A stretch of 64,000 nt of DNA from Bombella intestini. GTDB taxonomy: Bacteria; Pseudomonadota; Alphaproteobacteria; Acetobacterales; Acetobacteraceae. Under the pieces are notes generated by a model. That model searched no databases. It worked only from the letters and a program-made list of their open reading frames with translations, and was not told the DNA's origin. This document shows positions 54,049-61,813 of this stretch, in pieces (within the stretch, counting starts at the first letter, position 1; each line of letters opens with the position of its first letter). The translations under genes and the position numbers were made by a program. The stretch is taken from NCBI RefSeq assembly GCF_002003665.1, contig NZ_JATM01000001.1:186001-250000 (forward strand), written 5' to 3'.

Positions 54049-54527
54049 TATTTTCCCTTTTCGTCCCGTTTCTTCCTACGATTTTCCGTAGTTTCTTGCC
54101 CAATTCTTGCCCACCCATTTTGAGGGGTGAGATAGGGTTTTCAGGGAACGCTTTCCCCCCAGCAGGCCGCATTTTCCCGCAGGGCATAATCCAGATCAGC
54201 CGCCTGGATACGGACGTTCTTCAGCTCAGGATGGGCCACCATCTCTGCATAGGCACCCTGTTGCTGCTCTACTGTAGGAGTCCGCAGGTTGAGGCATTGC
54301 TGGCGGATGCGGACCTCACTGCACCCACCTAGTAGGGCGATGCCACAGGCCAGCACTAGAGCGCAGGGGATGTATAGCCAGAGCGGGCTTTCCTGCTTCA
54401 TCACTGGCCCTCCTTTCCATCTCGCAGTTTGGCCAGCACTTCATCATCTGTCTGTGGCGCACTGGCTGAGGCCTCGTTCATGCGGGCCATGGTGGCGTTC
54501 TGGGCATTGGCCTCAGTTACGTTTTGC
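54049..54527. repeat. lysis-module duplicate, copy 2
   Basis: Counterpart of 45262-45728. It carries an extra 12-13 bp near 54096 arising from a short CTTGCCCA tandem duplication. The intact i-spanin-like gene continues past the end of similarity. Confidence 0.85.
54141..54404 (-). CDS. phage small lipoprotein, o-spanin (Rz1) candidate
   Basis: An 87-residue protein with an N-terminal helix ending in lipobox LLGGC and a soluble part ending LRENAACWG. It overlaps the preceding membrane-anchored gene by 4 bp, the arrangement expected of a two-component spanin that fuses inner and outer membranes at lysis. Sequence alone does not prove this; the protein lacks the Pro-rich character of many Rz1 proteins. 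Confidence 0.65.
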   Translation of the reverse strand: MMKQESPLWLYIPCALVLACGIALLGGCSEVRIRQQCLNLRTPTVEQQQGAYAEMVAHPELKNVRIQAADLDYALRENAACWGESVP

Positions 54528-54637
54528 TGTTCAGATAGAACACGGGCGGCGTTTCGTCCGGCCCGGTACAGAACCCAGCCAAACAGGGTGAGGGCGGCGA
54601 TTGTCGCCACCCCCAAACCAGCATAGACATACATCAC
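54401..54637 (-). CDS. phage membrane-anchored helical protein, i-spanin (Rz) candidate
   Basis: A 78-residue protein with one N-terminal membrane helix (about residues 3-22) and a helical, Ala/Asn/Gln-rich remainder. It overlaps the lipoprotein gene. Size is short for Rz, so the assignment rests mainly on the paired context. Confidence 0.6.
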   Translation of the reverse strand: MMYVYAGLGVATIAALTLFGWVLYRAGRNAARVLSEQQNVTEANAQNATMARMNEASASAPQTDDEVLAKLRDGKEGQ

Positions 54638-54948
54638 GCTGCAGAACTGACCTGCGCTGCATTCAGCACAGGTTTCTTCTCCTTCAGAGCAGCCAGCACA
54701 TCATGGATGCCCCCTTCCACTTCGGATAGCCCACCCTCAACACGGCTGATGCCAGCAAAGAGGGCAGGGGTATCAAAACGGTCAGCTAGAAGAGAGGCCG
54801 CTTCATCGGAGATGCCGCCGAGAATGGTGGACGCCAGATGCAGGCGTGTTTTGGTTTTCACGCTCTCGCTGTCGCCCATTGCTCCCTCAATGAGGGAGAA
54901 CAGACCGTCAATGACGGAAGAGGCAGTATTGGTGTCAGTGTCAGACAT
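54634..54948 (-). CDS. phage protein of unknown function
   Basis: A 104-residue acidic, soluble, mostly helical protein (VIDGLFSLIEGAMGD; heptad-like GGLSEVEGGIHDVLAAL). ATGA overlap with the i-spanin-like gene puts it in the lysis operon. No family recognised. Confidence 0.65.
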   Translation of the reverse strand: MSDTDTNTASSVIDGLFSLIEGAMGDSESVKTKTRLHLASTILGGISDEAASLLADRFDTPALFAGISRVEGGLSEVEGGIHDVLAALKEKKPVLNAAQVSSAA

Positions 54949-54990
54949 GGTGATTTCCTTTTCTAGGAGGGATGAAAGAGCCGGGTTTAG

Positions 54991-55242
54991 TCAACCTGGT
55001 TTGCTGGGTTCCTTCCCGGCTGTGGCGTTCTTTTCCAGAACTTCGACAACCGGAGGGATGGCAGCGGAGGCCACAGTGCGAGCCGTGCTGTTGTCAGGTA
55101 GGAGAAGGGGGACGGCGGCGATGAGTAGGGTGGAGGCGAGATTGGCATCAATCCCGCCCGTTACAGCACCGGCCAGACCTGCAATAATCAGAGAAAGACC
55201 CTGCAACGTCGTTGGCTGCCTAAGCCAGTGCAGAGGCTTCAT
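54991..55242 (-). CDS. holin candidate
   Basis: An 83-residue protein with two hydrophobic segments (about residues 13-30 and 34-50) separated by a short polar turn (GGIDANL) and a charged C-terminal tail with Lys residues. It overlaps the endolysin-like gene as ATGA. Topology and position fit a holin, which forms the inner-membrane lesion at lysis. Confidence 0.6.
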   Translation of the reverse strand: MKPLHWLRQPTTLQGLSLIIAGLAGAVTGGIDANLASTLLIAAVPLLLPDNSTARTVASAAIPPVVEVLEKNATAGKEPSKPG

Positions 55243-55646
55243 GCTGCCGCCTCCTGAACACCAGCCACCTTATCGACCAGCTGGCCATAGGGATTTTTCC
55301 CATTTTCCATGAGGATGATGGCCCGCATCAGTCCCGCCATAAGCTGTGGCGTAAAAGGACCGAGCTTCTGGTCTGGTGTGACACCGAGGGCATGGGACAC
55401 GCCTTCAATATAACTGGCCGTATCGTTCTCAGTTGGGGGTGCCCATTTGCTGATGATGCCCTTCACCGTATCAATGCCATCACGCTGATTGTAGCGTAGT
55501 AGCTGGCCTCTCAGGGCCATCAGTCCAGCTTCTGGTGTAGCGAACACGGCAAAGCGTGGATGAACGCCTTTTTCGAGATGCGCCCCGGCCTGTCCGACAT
55601 AGTTCAGATTGCCCGGATTGTTGTTGCGGATACCCCGTACTTCCAT
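55239..55646 (-). CDS. phage peptidoglycan-hydrolase-like protein (RNNNPGN family)
   Basis: About 135 residues starting EVRGIRNNNPGNLNY, with RFAVFATPEAGLMALRGQL and WAPPTENDTASYI blocks typical of phage lysozyme-like or structural muralytic proteins. It is the endolysin candidate of this cassette. GGAGGG seven bases before the ATG at 55646 decides the start over the open frame to 55739. Confidence 0.75.
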   Translation of the reverse strand: MEVRGIRNNNPGNLNYVGQAGAHLEKGVHPRFAVFATPEAGLMALRGQLLRYNQRDGIDTVKGIISKWAPPTENDTASYIEGVSHALGVTPDQKLGPFTPQLMAGLMRAIILMENGKNPYGQLVDKVAGVQEAAA

Positions 55647-55651
55647 GGGTT

Positions 55652-55891
55652 TTACCCTCCGATGTGGAAAATTTTCAGGATGATGGCAATGATTGATCCG
55701 CCCGCACCGGCTCCACCGGCGATGAACATGGAGCGCCATGAATTGCCCTGACGGACCTGAGAAAGGATCTGTTCGAGTGTCTGCTGTTGGGCTGCTTGCC
55801 TGTCCTTGATGACGGCAATGTCCATTTCAGCCGCCCGAATATCCTGTTTAATCTCCAGCCCCTCGGCACGGGTCAGGTACTGATCGCTCAT
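55652..55891 (-). CDS. phage coiled-coil protein with C-terminal membrane helix
   Basis: About 79 residues: a helical region with heptads (EIKQDIRAAEMDIAVIKDRQ) and one C-terminal membrane helix (MFIAGGAGAGGSIIAIILKI). The pattern resembles small haemolysin XhlA-like or accessory holin proteins of lysis cassettes. Start ATG at 55891 overlaps the stop of the preceding gene. Confidence 0.65.
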   Translation of the reverse strand: MSDQYLTRAEGLEIKQDIRAAEMDIAVIKDRQAAQQQTLEQILSQVRQGNSWRSMFIAGGAGAGGSIIAIILKIFHIGG

Positions 55892-56196
55892 GGATTTTTC
55901 ACTCCAGCCCCGTAAGCATCCACCCATGCACTGCCATTGAAGAAAACGGGCTGACCCGTTCTGGCACAGTCCGTGCAGAAGAAAGCCGTGCCAACTGGGG
56001 CAGAAAGGGGCAGGGCGGAATAGGGAAGGGCTTTCAGGCTTACCCCACCAGATGCCCCAAAGGTCATAATGCCCTGAGCTGATGGAGGAAGCTGTCCTCC
56101 ATCAAAAATCCCATGCTGGGCAGGAGGAACGGTAATGCTATCGGCGAGAGCTGTGCCGCCCATTAGGGATGCAAGAAGTGCGAGTGTGAAGCGCAT
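55888..56196 (-). CDS. phage-encoded secreted protein of unknown function
   Basis: A 102-residue protein with a signal peptide (cleavage near ALAD). The mature part ends in a beta-rich block with CTDCARTGQPVFFNGSAWVD, a pattern often seen in C-terminal tips of phage fibres. First gene of the minus-strand lysis operon; divergent from the toxin-antitoxin pair. Confidence 0.6.
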   Translation of the reverse strand: MRFTLALLASLMGGTALADSITVPPAQHGIFDGGQLPPSAQGIMTFGASGGVSLKALPYSALPLSAPVGTAFFCTDCARTGQPVFFNGSAWVDAYGAGVKNP

Positions 56197-56289
56197 GATC
56201 TGTCCGTTTCCATCATCAGGACGGACAGATCATCATGCGTTTGTAATTTTGGTGTGTCTTTATGGAATGATATTGAAAAGGCGGCGTAT

Positions 56290-56305
56290 GTAATCTATAG
56301 TTTAC
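56290..56305. promoter_or_regulatory. palindromic operator before the toxin-antitoxin pair
   Basis: GTAATCTATAGTTTAC pairs as GTAA-n-CTATAG-n-TTAC and ends 2 bp before the toxin ATG. It is well placed for autorepression by the antitoxin. Confidence 0.55.
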
Positions 56306-56307
56306 AC

Positions 56308-56610
56308 ATGTTGGAGATCAAGCAGACATCATCGTTCCGGGACTGGCTGGCAAAACTGAAGGACCAGCGGGCTATAGCGAAGATCGAGGCTCGCCTCACA
56401 CTCATGCAGGCCGGTTCATTCGGGGATGTAAAACCGTGCGGCGGCGGTGTCTCTGAAAGCCGGATTCATTATGGACCTGGGTATCGTCTCTACTTCGTAC
56501 AGAAGGGGAGTGTGTTGGTGATCATGCTGGGTGGCGGGACGAAACGGACACAATCCAATGATATTCAGCAGGCAAAGGCCATTGCCGTGCAGTTGGAGGG
56601 GCAGTTATGA
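56308..56610 (+). CDS. RelE/HigB-family toxin (type II toxin-antitoxin)
   Basis: About 100 residues: FRDWLAKLKDQRAIAKIEAR, GDVKPCGGGVSESRIHYGPG and YRLYFVQKG match the HigB-like addiction-module killer family (ribosome-dependent mRNA interferase fold). It lies toxin-first, and its stop overlaps the antitoxin start as ATGA. The ATG at 56308 gives the family N-terminus; the open frame reaches 56254. Confidence 0.88.
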   Translation: MLEIKQTSSFRDWLAKLKDQRAIAKIEARLTLMQAGSFGDVKPCGGGVSESRIHYGPGYRLYFVQKGSVLVIMLGGGTKRTQSNDIQQAKAIAVQLEGQL

Positions 56611-56897
56611 GCAACAAAATAGAACTCACTACATTTGATGCTGTCGAAGCTGCAAAAGACCCCGCCGTGCAGATCGAACTGCTCAACATGGCGTGGGAAG
56701 ATGGAAACAGCGAAGCCATCACACATGCGCTTTCTGTCATTGCAAAGGCCCGTGGTATGTCAGCTACTGCTGAGGAAGCAGGCATTACCCGCCCTGCGCT
56801 CTATAAGGCTCTCTCTGAAAAGGGTAATCCGAGCCTTTCCAGCCTGCTTGGCATCATGCGCGCGTTGGGCGTGAAGGCTGACTTTCATCTGGCGTAG
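56607..56897 (+). CDS. HigA-family antitoxin
   Basis: A 96-residue addiction-module antidote protein: TTFDAVEAAKDPAVQIELLN, then a helix-turn-helix (MSATAEEAGITRPALYKALS) and NPSLSSLLGIMRALG. It neutralises the upstream toxin and probably binds the palindrome at 56290. Confidence 0.9.
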   Translation: MSNKIELTTFDAVEAAKDPAVQIELLNMAWEDGNSEAITHALSVIAKARGMSATAEEAGITRPALYKALSEKGNPSLSSLLGIMRALGVKADFHLA

Positions 56898-57022
56898 GAA
56901 TGGGCATATGCTAAGGTTCCGCTTCCTACGCTAGGGCGTGGACCACTCTTCCAGTCTAGTCCTGTTTCCTCAAACTGGGGAAGAAGAGGGTATGCCCAGA
57001 TTTGGACAGACCCTCAGAATAG

Positions 57023-57277
57023 TCAGGCCGCGTCCCCCGCTGCCCGTCTGATTTCAGAGGCAAAATCGCTGTATTCTTCGCTTTGATGTGTGATAAGCAG
57101 GCGTACGAGACCAGCCAAAGGAACACCGGCGTTTTCTCTGTCTGGGATGCTGTCTTCCACGACAGAGAGTGCGGATAGTAGGTTGTCCCAATTTTGCTGC
57201 ACATAGCGACAGGTGGAAAGAAGTCGCTCAAGACGATCCTCTGGTGTGGAGGCTGTAAAAGCGTTGGTCTTGCTCAT
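57023..57277 (-). CDS. phage protein of unknown function
   Basis: An 84-residue acidic helical protein (LERLLSTCRYVQQNWDNLLS). It overlaps the antirepressor stop by 4 bp, so the two are co-expressed. No family recognised. Confidence 0.6.
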   Translation of the reverse strand: MSKTNAFTASTPEDRLERLLSTCRYVQQNWDNLLSALSVVEDSIPDRENAGVPLAGLVRLLITHQSEEYSDFASEIRRAAGDAA

Positions 57278-58062
57278 GCCTTGCTCTCCTTCTTTCTAGA
57301 AGACTTGACGTTCTCATTGGTCGGGAATGGGGGAAGGATGGTCTTCAGTCGTGACAAGCCCTTCTGCGTGATGACCGGCTGAGCTACGCCCTCGATCTCG
57401 CCTGAGTTATGATGAATCTGCACGTTCTTGACCGATAGATACCCGGCCTTGATCTTGTCAGAATAGGCGCATTTCCGTCCCGTAATCGGGCTGGCATACA
57501 GCCATTTCAGTTCCATGAGCCTCTGGATGAAGCGTCGTTCCGGCCATCCACACTGCTTGGCGCTGTCCCGCAGGTTGTGCTCGCCAGACAGGTTGGCCAG
57601 TTCATCAAAGGCGAGAGCCTTGGGCATGGCGGTTTCCAATTCTGCCTTCTGCCGGTCAACCGTGGCTTGCAGAACGGCCATTGCCCGCATGGCAAGCTGC
57701 TCCGGCGTTTCCTCCGGGGTTGCCATCATGTAACCGCCGGTCTTGCGGATGGCGGGGATGACCTCCGAGGTTAGCCACTTTTTGAACCGCTTCGCCTCCG
57801 GTTTGCGGCTTGTAAGGACGAGAGACCACAAGCCGGACTCATTGATGATGGTATAGGTCTGCGCTCCGTTTCCAGCCCGACTATCGGTATTACCGACAGT
57901 CATCTTTTCATCGTCATCCAGCCGTTTTGCAGCATCTGGCGCATTACGGATATCCAACACATTGCATACGTCTGTTAGAACCCAATGGGGCGCATCGCCC
58001 TGTTTTATGACGCGGACAGATTTTCCTTCAAAAGAGAAGGGGATTAGGTTAGTATCAGTCAT
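57274..58062 (-). CDS. BRO-family phage antirepressor
   Basis: A 262-residue protein with an N-terminal BRO domain (FEGKSVRVI, WVLTDVCNVLDIRNA, RKPEAKRFKKWLTSEVIPAIRKTG in sections) and a C-terminal KilAC/ANT-type domain (LRDSAKQCGWPERRFIQRLM, YSDKIKAGYLSVKN). Such proteins inactivate phage repressors and promote induction. GAAAGG precedes the ATG. A plus-strand terminator lies just upstream, which may belong to an antisense RNA. Confidence 0.9.
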   Translation of the reverse strand: MTDTNLIPFSFEGKSVRVIKQGDAPHWVLTDVCNVLDIRNAPDAAKRLDDDEKMTVGNTDSRAGNGAQTYTIINESGLWSLVLTSRKPEAKRFKKWLTSEVIPAIRKTGGYMMATPEETPEQLAMRAMAVLQATVDRQKAELETAMPKALAFDELANLSGEHNLRDSAKQCGWPERRFIQRLMELKWLYASPITGRKCAYSDKIKAGYLSVKNVQIHHNSGEIEGVAQPVITQKGLSRLKTILPPFPTNENVKSSRKKESKA

Positions 58063-58092
58063 AGAGTGTTCCTTTCGAGGTTCATTGTTCAG

Positions 58093-58134
58093 AGGCGTTG
58101 GGATTGGCTTTGTGGCTTTCCAACGCCTTTTTTT
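58093..58134 (+). terminator. plus-strand terminator upstream of the antirepressor
   Basis: Nine-bp stem AGGCGTTGG / CCAACGCCT with an 18-base loop followed by seven T residues. Both flanking genes are on the minus strand, so it would end a plus-strand transcript crossing the antirepressor start region. Confidence 0.6.
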
Positions 58135-58143
58135 GTTAACTGG

Positions 58144-58308
58144 TTACGATGCTGCATGTGCTGCGGTCTTTTGCTCGTAGGTTTCTCGCAAAATAACATT
58201 CAGTTCCGCGGTGAATGTCCGCCTAGCATCAAACGCCCGCTTTCTAATCCACTCGTGGATATCGGCATCAATACGTGTGCTGGTAGGACGGGATGATTGG
58301 TCTTTCAT
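58144..58308 (-). CDS. Arc-like ribbon-helix-helix regulator
   Basis: A 54-residue protein: the beta strand STRIDADIHEWIRKRA, then a helical region TFTAELNVILRETYEQ, matching Arc/MetJ-type small DNA binders of phages. AAGGA seven bases before the ATG at 58308 fixes the start. It is divergent from the other regulator across a 139-bp gap with a perfect palindrome. Confidence 0.8.
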   Translation of the reverse strand: MKDQSSRPTSTRIDADIHEWIRKRAFDARRTFTAELNVILRETYEQKTAAHAAS

Positions 58309-58330
58309 ATCGCAATCCTTTTTATTTCTC

Positions 58331-58345
58331 TGCACATCATGTGCA
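58331..58345. promoter_or_regulatory. perfect palindromic operator in the phage regulatory region
   Basis: TGCACAT-C-ATGTGCA is a 15-bp perfect palindrome 22 bp upstream of the Arc-like start. A half copy GCACATG occurs at 58357-58363. Likely a binding site for one of the two flanking regulators. Confidence 0.65.
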
Positions 58346-58447
58346 ATACATTATTCGCACATGAGATTCTTGGCGGTCAATAGAAAATTGCAATTATTTT
58401 TCTGTGCTTGTATGTGTTGAAGACAACAAGATAGTTGGAGTAGCCAG

Positions 58448-58993
58448 ATGGCGGTTGAGCGCAAAAAAAAGAAGATCCCCAAGACAGAGTCTCTAACCAT
58501 CAGGCTCGATCCCAAAATGAGGTTTGCTTTGGAGTTTGTTGCGCGCATTAGAGAGCAAACAATTACGAAGGTAATTGAAAGAGCCATCGTTGACCGCGCG
58601 GATAATGAGAAAATCAGCAAAGCTTCAGAAGTAGATTGGAACGCGCCAAGTCTCACATGGAAAGATTATTGGGACGTAAACGAGGGTATTCGGGCAATAA
58701 ATTTAGCCCGAGACGATGATACCCATCCAAATTTTGACGAAGAAGAAATGTGGGATTTTGTAAAAAACCACGCTGCTTACTTTTATGAGGATACAAATCT
58801 TTCACGCCCCCAAAGGGCTAATTTTGATGTTCTCTGGCCTAGAATATCTGAACTGTTGGCCCTTTGGGACGAAACAAAGGCTACAGACCGAAAAAAAGTC
58901 ATAGCAATTATGAATGAAGCTTTGATAAAAGCTGGTTTGAGCGTACCGCCCGATAGCTTAGATGATGACCTAGATGAAGAAATCCCCTTCTAG
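58448..58993 (+). CDS. phage regulator-like protein with RHH-type N-terminus
   Basis: A 181-residue acidic protein. Residues 1-45 are Lys-rich then SLTIRLDPKMRFALEFVARI, compatible with a ribbon-helix-helix DNA-binding domain. The rest is Asp/Glu-rich and helical, ending DDDLDEEIPF. Its codon use is more AT-rich than the phage genes around it. Position opposite the Arc-like gene suggests a lysogeny or immunity regulator (inference). Confidence 0.65.
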   Translation: MAVERKKKKIPKTESLTIRLDPKMRFALEFVARIREQTITKVIERAIVDRADNEKISKASEVDWNAPSLTWKDYWDVNEGIRAINLARDDDTHPNFDEEEMWDFVKNHAAYFYEDTNLSRPQRANFDVLWPRISELLALWDETKATDRKKVIAIMNEALIKAGLSVPPDSLDDDLDEEIPF

Positions 58994-59002
58994 GAGCCTT
59001 TC

Positions 59003-59065
59003 ATGAAACACCTACTACTCACCGCCGCCGTGCTGGGGCTGGCGGAGGAAGAAACAACAGATTAG
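59003..59065 (+). pseudogene. 20-residue signal-peptide remnant
   Basis: AGGAG precedes an ATG followed by KHLLLTAAVLGLAEEETTD and a stop. It looks like the signal peptide of a secreted or lipoprotein gene cut short, possibly where the tail module was joined. It could also be a short leader. Confidence 0.35.
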
Positions 59066-59067
59066 CT

Positions 59068-61344
59068 TTAATTCCCCAACTCCACATCAACACTGATGCT
59101 CGTTATGGTCGCAGGCAACGGCTGGTCTGTTTGGAGGATGAATCTGCCCTTCTGTGTCCAGTTTGGCGTGGTTATCCGCATGGTCAGGCCGGAGATGAGC
59201 GTAGGGCCGGTGTCTTTCTTTTGGTAGGGATTGGGAGCTGATGGGCCAGCAGCGGCCCCCTGATTGTCCAGATCATGGAATGTCTGGCCCTCATTGGTGG
59301 AAACACTTAAGCTAGACGTGTTGTAGAGCGAGGCATAAACCTTGCTGATGCGCTTGCGTCGGGCAAACTGCGGTGGGTTCCCTAGATCCAACGGGAGGGT
59401 GACGGCCCGTGCATGGATGGGCAGTCCTACCGTAACCACGCTACCGGAACGGGGCAGGGCGAGGGTGCCATCATTACCCACCATCAGCCCCGTGAAACCT
59501 CGGCCATCAATGCAGGCCGACACGCTGGCACCCGCCAGATGTCCTAGCCCTGAGACGGTGCTGGTCGGCTTTCCTTCATAGCGTAGGCCACAGTCCACGA
59601 ACCATGAGCGGGTAATGTCATCATTCTCTGCCCCCAGCTGGCGGGACTGGATGCGCTCTATCGTGTAGCTCTGTCGCCCTGCAATGGTGCGCTTAACCAC
59701 GACATAGGGCGTATCTTCAATGGCCCCGTATCCATTCTCCTCTGGCACGACTGCAACCGACTGGAAGGCCCCGCCCTCCGTCTTGTGCTGGTGCCAGGCC
59801 ATGACGTTTTGCTCTTTTAAATATGTCATGCTGAGCATGGCGCCATCCGATCGAACAGCCCAGATTAGGTTGAAAGGGAATTGAGCAAAGGACCAGTCTG
59901 ATATCGTGTAGCCATAGAAGAGATGGTCAGCCAGGACGGAGAGGTCATTGCCCTGATAGATCTGTGCGTACCAGTCATATTGCAGGTCACGGATATGGCT
60001 TCCCTTGTTTTCGATGAACAGCACGTCAGTATTGATGGGCAGCGGCTGGACATCTGAGCTGCCAACGAACATCTGCGGTATGGCGGTGAAATTGCTTGGT
60101 GTTATGGGAGTGCCAGTTTGGCCGCCGGAGATCTTCCAGATGCCCGTTCCGGTAAAAGCCAGAAGGTCCGCCATCGGCACTAGATGCTTGATGGTGTTGA
60201 CCTGCTGGCTGGCAATGGTAGCCGTTATGGCATCATCGGAGACGACCGGCGTGTGAATGTCGAAATTGGTATAGTTAGCCGAGCGGCTCATCCATACCGT
60301 CTGGGGATAGGCGAGAGACCCGGCAAAGACCCGCCTTTGCTGGAAATAGGTGACGGAAACCGGGTTGTTATTGCCATCAAAGGGGTTGCGATGGGCGGGC
60401 GGCCCGTTCTCGGTATCAGGAGCGTAATTCACATCGTCAAAGCTGAGGGACGTGGTGTTGCCGATCAGCCCCCACTGGCCTGCAAATCTACGATAGACGT
60501 TGTAATAATCAGCCCCAGACACGGCAGGCCATGAGAGCGTGTTATAGTTCCCGTAGTTCGTGTAGTAGCCGATATTGTAATTCGTCACGAACCGCCCGAC
60601 CTCGACCGGGACCTGGGACGTGACTGTGCTTGTCTTGCCAGTCAAAGGGTCTGTGATCGTCTGTGTCTGGGTAGTCATCTCCGTCTGGGATGGGGCCAGC
60701 GTGGCGTTGCTCTCCGTGTTCTTCTCATTGGAGACGGATGTGACGGCATATTCATACGTCACCTTTGATACGCCCGGTGTCGTTCCCGTATTGGCGGCGT
60801 TTCCTTCCACAGCAGAGGCCGCAAGTGAAGAAGGGGCATCAATGCCAGAGCTGTATGAGATGACATCAAGCGTCCAGTCAACTTCCCCACGGCGGGATAG
60901 GTTCATGGCGGGATAGCTGGAATGGGTCAGGGTCATCACGTCAGCAGACTGGGCATGGCGCAACCAGAAGGCATCCGCAATGCTGTAAGGCGTGGCAAGC
61001 TCGTAGGGGCTGCCATCAGCATTGGCAAGATAAGCCCCGTTGCTGATGAAGCGGAGATAGTGGTCGCCAAACTCCAGCACATATGACTGACTGTTGTTGT
61101 AGATGAAAGCGATAAGTTTCGGTGGCGGACCAGAAGAATTGGCCTTTGACGTGCCGATATACTGTGTACCAGGGCGGTTTGAGATACCGCCCTGCACATG
61201 CACGAAAAAGTTGGTCAGTTCAGCAGCACCGGAGTGCCATTTCTCCATGTCGGACCGATAGCCAATCAGGGGAGCCATGATGCCCCCGCTGAAAGAGCTG
61301 TACCATGTCAGCCCGACATTAGGGCCAGAAGGAGCCTGAGCCAT
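59068..61344 (-). CDS. phage tail protein (tail-tubular-B / stabilisation-like)
   Basis: A 758-residue structural protein. The N-terminus (GGIMAPLIGYRSDMEKWHSG) followed by FFVHVQGGISNRPGTQYIG is typical of the podovirus-type tail tube or stabilisation proteins related to T7 gp12, as is the beta-rich body with YNVYRRFAGQWGLIG and PVSVTYFQQRRVFAG blocks. It probably joins the portal-proximal tail to the fibres. Confidence 0.78.
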   Translation of the reverse strand: MAQAPSGPNVGLTWYSSFSGGIMAPLIGYRSDMEKWHSGAAELTNFFVHVQGGISNRPGTQYIGTSKANSSGPPPKLIAFIYNNSQSYVLEFGDHYLRFISNGAYLANADGSPYELATPYSIADAFWLRHAQSADVMTLTHSSYPAMNLSRRGEVDWTLDVISYSSGIDAPSSLAASAVEGNAANTGTTPGVSKVTYEYAVTSVSNEKNTESNATLAPSQTEMTTQTQTITDPLTGKTSTVTSQVPVEVGRFVTNYNIGYYTNYGNYNTLSWPAVSGADYYNVYRRFAGQWGLIGNTTSLSFDDVNYAPDTENGPPAHRNPFDGNNNPVSVTYFQQRRVFAGSLAYPQTVWMSRSANYTNFDIHTPVVSDDAITATIASQQVNTIKHLVPMADLLAFTGTGIWKISGGQTGTPITPSNFTAIPQMFVGSSDVQPLPINTDVLFIENKGSHIRDLQYDWYAQIYQGNDLSVLADHLFYGYTISDWSFAQFPFNLIWAVRSDGAMLSMTYLKEQNVMAWHQHKTEGGAFQSVAVVPEENGYGAIEDTPYVVVKRTIAGRQSYTIERIQSRQLGAENDDITRSWFVDCGLRYEGKPTSTVSGLGHLAGASVSACIDGRGFTGLMVGNDGTLALPRSGSVVTVGLPIHARAVTLPLDLGNPPQFARRKRISKVYASLYNTSSLSVSTNEGQTFHDLDNQGAAAGPSAPNPYQKKDTGPTLISGLTMRITTPNWTQKGRFILQTDQPLPATITSISVDVELGN

Positions 61345-61356
61345 AACGGAAAATCC

Positions 61357-61800
61357 TTAAGCAGTCGGATCAGTCGGAGCTGTGGGCAATGTGGTGCTAG
61401 TGGTGTCCGTTCCGTTAATGATGGCGTTGAGTGCCCGCATATAGCCCTGCATCTGTGGCCCGAATGTCTGTCCCATCATCTGGAGGTTGGTAAACTGCTG
61501 ACGTGCCTGCTGAAACGCCGTTTGAGCCTGTTCCTTCAGAGGAACAACCGGCGGCGGGGCTGCCGTTAGGCTGCCTTTTTCATCGACCTGCCAGCTCTGC
61601 TGCCAACGGGCAGCGTTGTTCCACCAGGCAGCGTCCTTGTCTGGCAGAGGAATCAGTGTGAAGCGTGGGTCAGCAGGTGGTGGCTCTGTCGTGACCTGCT
61701 GGGTACCATCAGCATTATTGACGGTTTTCTGACGGTCATAATCCCATCCGATGACGGAGGCAGGGAAGGATGAACCAGAAGAAATGGCGGCGTAATACAT
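61357..61800 (-). CDS. phage tail-region protein of unknown function
   Basis: A 147-residue protein with a beta-rich N-terminus (FPASVIGWDYDRQ; FTLIPLPDKDAAWWNNAARW) and a helical Gln-rich C-terminus (AFQQARQQFTNLQMM). Its placement between a fibre-like gene and the tail tube suggests a chaperone or adaptor. No family is certain. Confidence 0.6.
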   Translation of the reverse strand: MYYAAISSGSSFPASVIGWDYDRQKTVNNADGTQQVTTEPPPADPRFTLIPLPDKDAAWWNNAARWQQSWQVDEKGSLTAAPPPVVPLKEQAQTAFQQARQQFTNLQMMGQTFGPQMQGYMRALNAIINGTDTTSTTLPTAPTDPTA

Positions 61801-61813
61801 GGAGATTTTCCTA

